DNA from: Marsupella aquatica
Lineage: Eukaryota; Marchantiophyta
Direction: 5' to 3'
NCBI GenBank assembly: GCA_973895155.1
Contig: OZ316898.1
Span: 12,710,001-12,774,000, forward strand
Length of the DNA: 64,000 nucleotides
Shown: positions 61,601 through 64,000 of the stretch, one piece after another
How positions within the stretch are numbered: the first letter of the stretch is position 1
How the letters are laid out: the number at the start of each line of letters is the position of its first letter
The notes under the pieces: model-generated
The model's database searches: none
What the model was told of the DNA's origin: nothing
Seen by the model: only the letters and a program-made list of their open reading frames with translations
Program-made: the position numbers and the translations under genes

Positions 61601-62607
61601 GAACCATTGGCAAGGGCCGGAAACTTTCTAGCCCTTGAAATCCCGTCCTTTGAATTTGAGAATAAAACAAAAAAAAACATGCTGATGACACAAAACAAGG
61701 AGCAGACGAAACAGGGACACAAAATTGCTTGTAAGGTTCACACTTAGCAAAGGGAGAAGATTCCGTGGAATATCAAAATCTGTGTTTTTATAAACGGGTT
61801 TGGGATTACTAAGGGCCGAGAGCTTGAGGGCTCGGTACATGCAAATTGGCTCTTCGGATACACCCCTGACTTGGACCAATCTCCCTAATTTGTATCCTTG
61901 CAGTGAAGTTGTTATAATGCTTCTAACTCAAGACTAAGTAAAACAAAAATGTTAGAGAAACACGATAGGGCCACAAAACTTACAATTACTTTCAAGCTCA
62001 AACCTAGAATAGGGTCAAAGTTACTACAATTACTACTGACCACTTTCGAAATTTCATGGTCATGAGGACAGGTGTTGGGACCACCTGTCAAGCTCTCATC
62101 AACCATAATTATCGTCACTTTCCCCGAAAGTTCCAATGTTTGACGCTCCACGTTCCATGGTGGCCTATACAGTGCTGGGATTCCAGGGATTAACATTTTT
62201 CTCACCCAGCCTGAGAATCTCAAGTCCCAAATGTCTAGCCACAAGGAGGCAAGAGCCCATAATTACTATTGGGGTGTGGTGTGAACTATGTGATCTTGAC
62301 ACGTCCTTACAAGACAAACCTAAATAAATCAGCCCATCATAACTCCCATGGGCCAGAATCTGATAGCAAGCTGCCCAGTGCCCACCCACTTGGAACATGT
62401 TGATTCTATTGTATGTAATGGTCCCACTGATTGACTGGATAGATTCCATGGCTTTCCCATTCTGAGCGACCCTTCATGAGTTTGTGAGTTCTTCCTCTAA
62501 TCACATTTGAGGATCAACCTGACTGAACAAACTCTCACCCAGTTTCATGAGGAGAGCAATGAGCTCTAGACTCTGGGACTGAGCAAGTGGGAATTTCACT
62601 GCCTCAC
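58691..62607. other. AT-rich intergenic DNA, no gene recognised
   Basis: Short open frames without recognisable domains. It includes foldback repeat R copy 6, a LINE-3'-end-like stretch near 60,400-60,680, and a block at 61,612-61,641 shared with the LINE 3' fragment at 50,007. Nothing else identified. Confidence 0.45.
58746..58816 (+). repeat. Foldback repeat R, copy 6, with terminal inverted repeats
   Basis: Starts tgtgggtcataatgcccc and ends ggggctattatggcccaca. The reverse complement of the end is tgtgggccataatagcccc, so about 16 of 18 terminal bases pair. The centre keeps gagggcttgggtagaatttgg, related to the centre of the other copies (gcccaagttttgg). At about 71 bp it is the shortest apparently complete copy. 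Confidence 0.6.
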
Positions 62608-62888
62608 CGTGACCAAGCTTGCGTTTAATTTGTATTAGGGCATGTCAAACTATCACTGTAAGCAAAATCTTATGGGCCAAAACTTTTTAAATGAAAGTTC
62701 TTATTCACCATGACCAAGCTTGCGTTTCATTTGTATTAGGGCGTGTATGGGCCAAAACCTTTGAAAATAAAAGTTCTTATCCACCATGACCAAGCTTGCG
62801 TTTCATTTGTATTAGGGTGTGTCAAACCATGGCCGTAAGCAAATTAAGTCTTATGGGCCAAAACTTTTGAAATGAAAATTCTTATGGG
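62608..62888 (+). repeat. Three tandem units of 75-105 bp
   Basis: Units begin gaccaagcttgcgttt at 62,611, 62,712 and 62,788. They share atttgtattagggc.tgt, ttatgggccaaaac.ttt and aaatgaaa.ttcttat. The middle unit lacks about 28 bp (caaac.at...gtaagcaaa) present in the other two. Non-coding. Confidence 0.85.
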
Positions 62889-64000
62889 TTTGTATCTAGG
62901 TAGCCCTCACTCCTTACTTGCTGGTCATAAAACAGTTCTATGGCCCTATTAGGTACATTAGGATGATGTGCTTTTGGTACTTTGAGCATTAATTTTGCTG
63001 GCATTGCATTGGCTACGTGAGAGTTTCGACGATGGCAGCCCACAAGGAGGCTGCAATGAATTATTTCCAAAGACATGGCATTGCTCTTGAAGCCATTGAT
63101 GCACTGTAGTGATATACCATGAATTGTAAAACTGGCAAAAAGCTAGAGAGTGGGAGCTTGGGAAGTCTCACATGTCAATGGATCGAGTTGTATTCAACAT
63201 TTGTAGATGACATGACTATATAGCTTCACTATTTTTAACTTATTGAAAATATAAAAAAACTAAGTTATACTATCAATTCTAAATTTATTAAAATGCAAAT
63301 TTTTCATAAGATAATGGGAATATAAAGTACTTATAAAACTTGCAATTATGAAGAGCATGGGAATTGAAGCCCATTGAAAAATCTCAATTTCTGTGCGCAG
63401 GACAGGGAGGCGCGGGCCCAGAGGAGGTACATGATTTGAACAGCATATCTTTGTGATGTAATGGTAGAGGAGTCCAGTTTGAGCCTTGAAGTCTCGAGTT
63501 CAAGTCAGACACCCAACAGTTTTTCTTTTCCCTTCAATTAATGGCAGAGAAAAGGTGGCACAGAAATAAATAAACTTAAAGGGGTTCAATCAATTTTTAC
63601 ATTTGAAATAATAAATGGAATATATATTAGGGGGTTCAAGTTATTCGCACATAGAAAAAATTACAAGGAAGCCAGCCATCGGAGTCCCAAAATAAGATTA
63701 AAATTATCACCAAAACAAATTGGAGTTGGGAGACTGAAACAGTCATGTACCATAACGGGAAGTAGTAAAAATAATGGTATGCTTTCTGGGGACCGGTAGG
63801 TCCTGGGCACAATCGGCTCACCAATGGTACTCAATTCAGCCACCCTAAAGTATGAATAGAGATTATTTGTGCAGACTGAAACAACTACAATATATCAATA
63901 AGGCGTTGAATGTGACTTAATTTCTTTGAGAACTCCAGTGGTCTCTCTAATTTCACCAAGCTAGGATGCTAGTAGTTGCACCAGCCATTTCAATTGTACA
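62889..64000. other. Intergenic, no gene recognised
   Basis: AT-rich sequence with one tRNA-like remnant (63,452-63,512). No open frame of note. Confidence 0.45.
63452..63512 (+). repeat. tRNA-like remnant (possible SINE head)
   Basis: gtgatgtaatggtagagg resembles an A-box/D-arm and ctcgagttcaagtcag a B-box/T-arm, about 35 bp apart. Stems are imperfect, so it is not a working tRNA. Confidence 0.35.

Noticed and set aside
62608-62888. The three-unit repeat as a CRISPR-like array
   Set aside because: Units are contiguous and similar along their whole length, without unique spacers, and the genome is eukaryotic.

Overview
This window is nuclear DNA from a land plant. Three conserved multi-exon genes with GT-AG introns can be reconstructed codon by codon, and they sit in DNA rich in plant-type retroelements (L1-type LINEs and Copia-like LTR pieces), short dispersed repeats, microsatellites and telomere-like motifs. 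The introns are compact (mostly about 80-250 bp) and the acetyl-CoA carboxylase is the cytosolic homomeric type. A bryophyte or other early-diverging land plant is possible, but that is a guess; no lineage marker was identified.

Layout. (1) 1-11.6 kb is repeat-dominated. It holds a 5'-truncated L1-type LINE on the minus strand (about 1.59-4.21 kb), a diverged internal duplication with telomere-like motifs on either side (5.0-6.1 kb), a Copia-like LTR remnant (about 7.0-7.35 kb), and a second 5'-truncated LINE on the plus strand (7,772-10,315) bounded by a perfect 21-bp target-site duplication. (2) 11.67-15.13 kb, plus strand: a six-exon DUF819 membrane protein gene (466 aa) with a probable organelle-targeting N-terminus. 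(3) 16.30-28.93 kb, minus strand and convergent with DUF819: a complete 29-exon homomeric acetyl-CoA carboxylase gene (2,243 aa). (4) 29-39.5 kb: the ACCase upstream region, then tandem duplications, foldback elements in opposite orientations, long poly-C and poly-G tracts and a minisatellite. (5) 39.55-45.96 kb, minus strand: a complete 15-exon beta-adaptin gene (910 aa). (6) 46-50.8 kb: tandem and dispersed repeats, a tRNA-like remnant, a minus-strand LTR fragment and a LINE 3'-end fragment. (7) 50.85-56.5 kb: a decayed segmental duplication. Each copy pairs a minus-strand sugar/inositol-type transporter fragment with a plus-strand alpha/beta-hydrolase-like pseudogene. One hydrolase copy keeps the catalytic core but carries a TGA directly before its GxSxG motif; the other keeps the C-terminal part but has lost the core. 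(8) 56.5-64 kb: no recognisable gene, only tandem and dispersed repeats.

The three intact genes are unrelated housekeeping functions: cytosolic malonyl-CoA synthesis, clathrin-adaptor vesicle traffic, and an uncharacterised membrane protein. They do not form a pathway cluster. The most unusual parts are the duplicated hydrolase/transporter block and an apparently unnamed short foldback repeat family around 31.1, 31.7, 35.4-35.6 and 58.75 kb. No CRISPR array, bacterial-type operon or canonical intact tRNA gene was seen.
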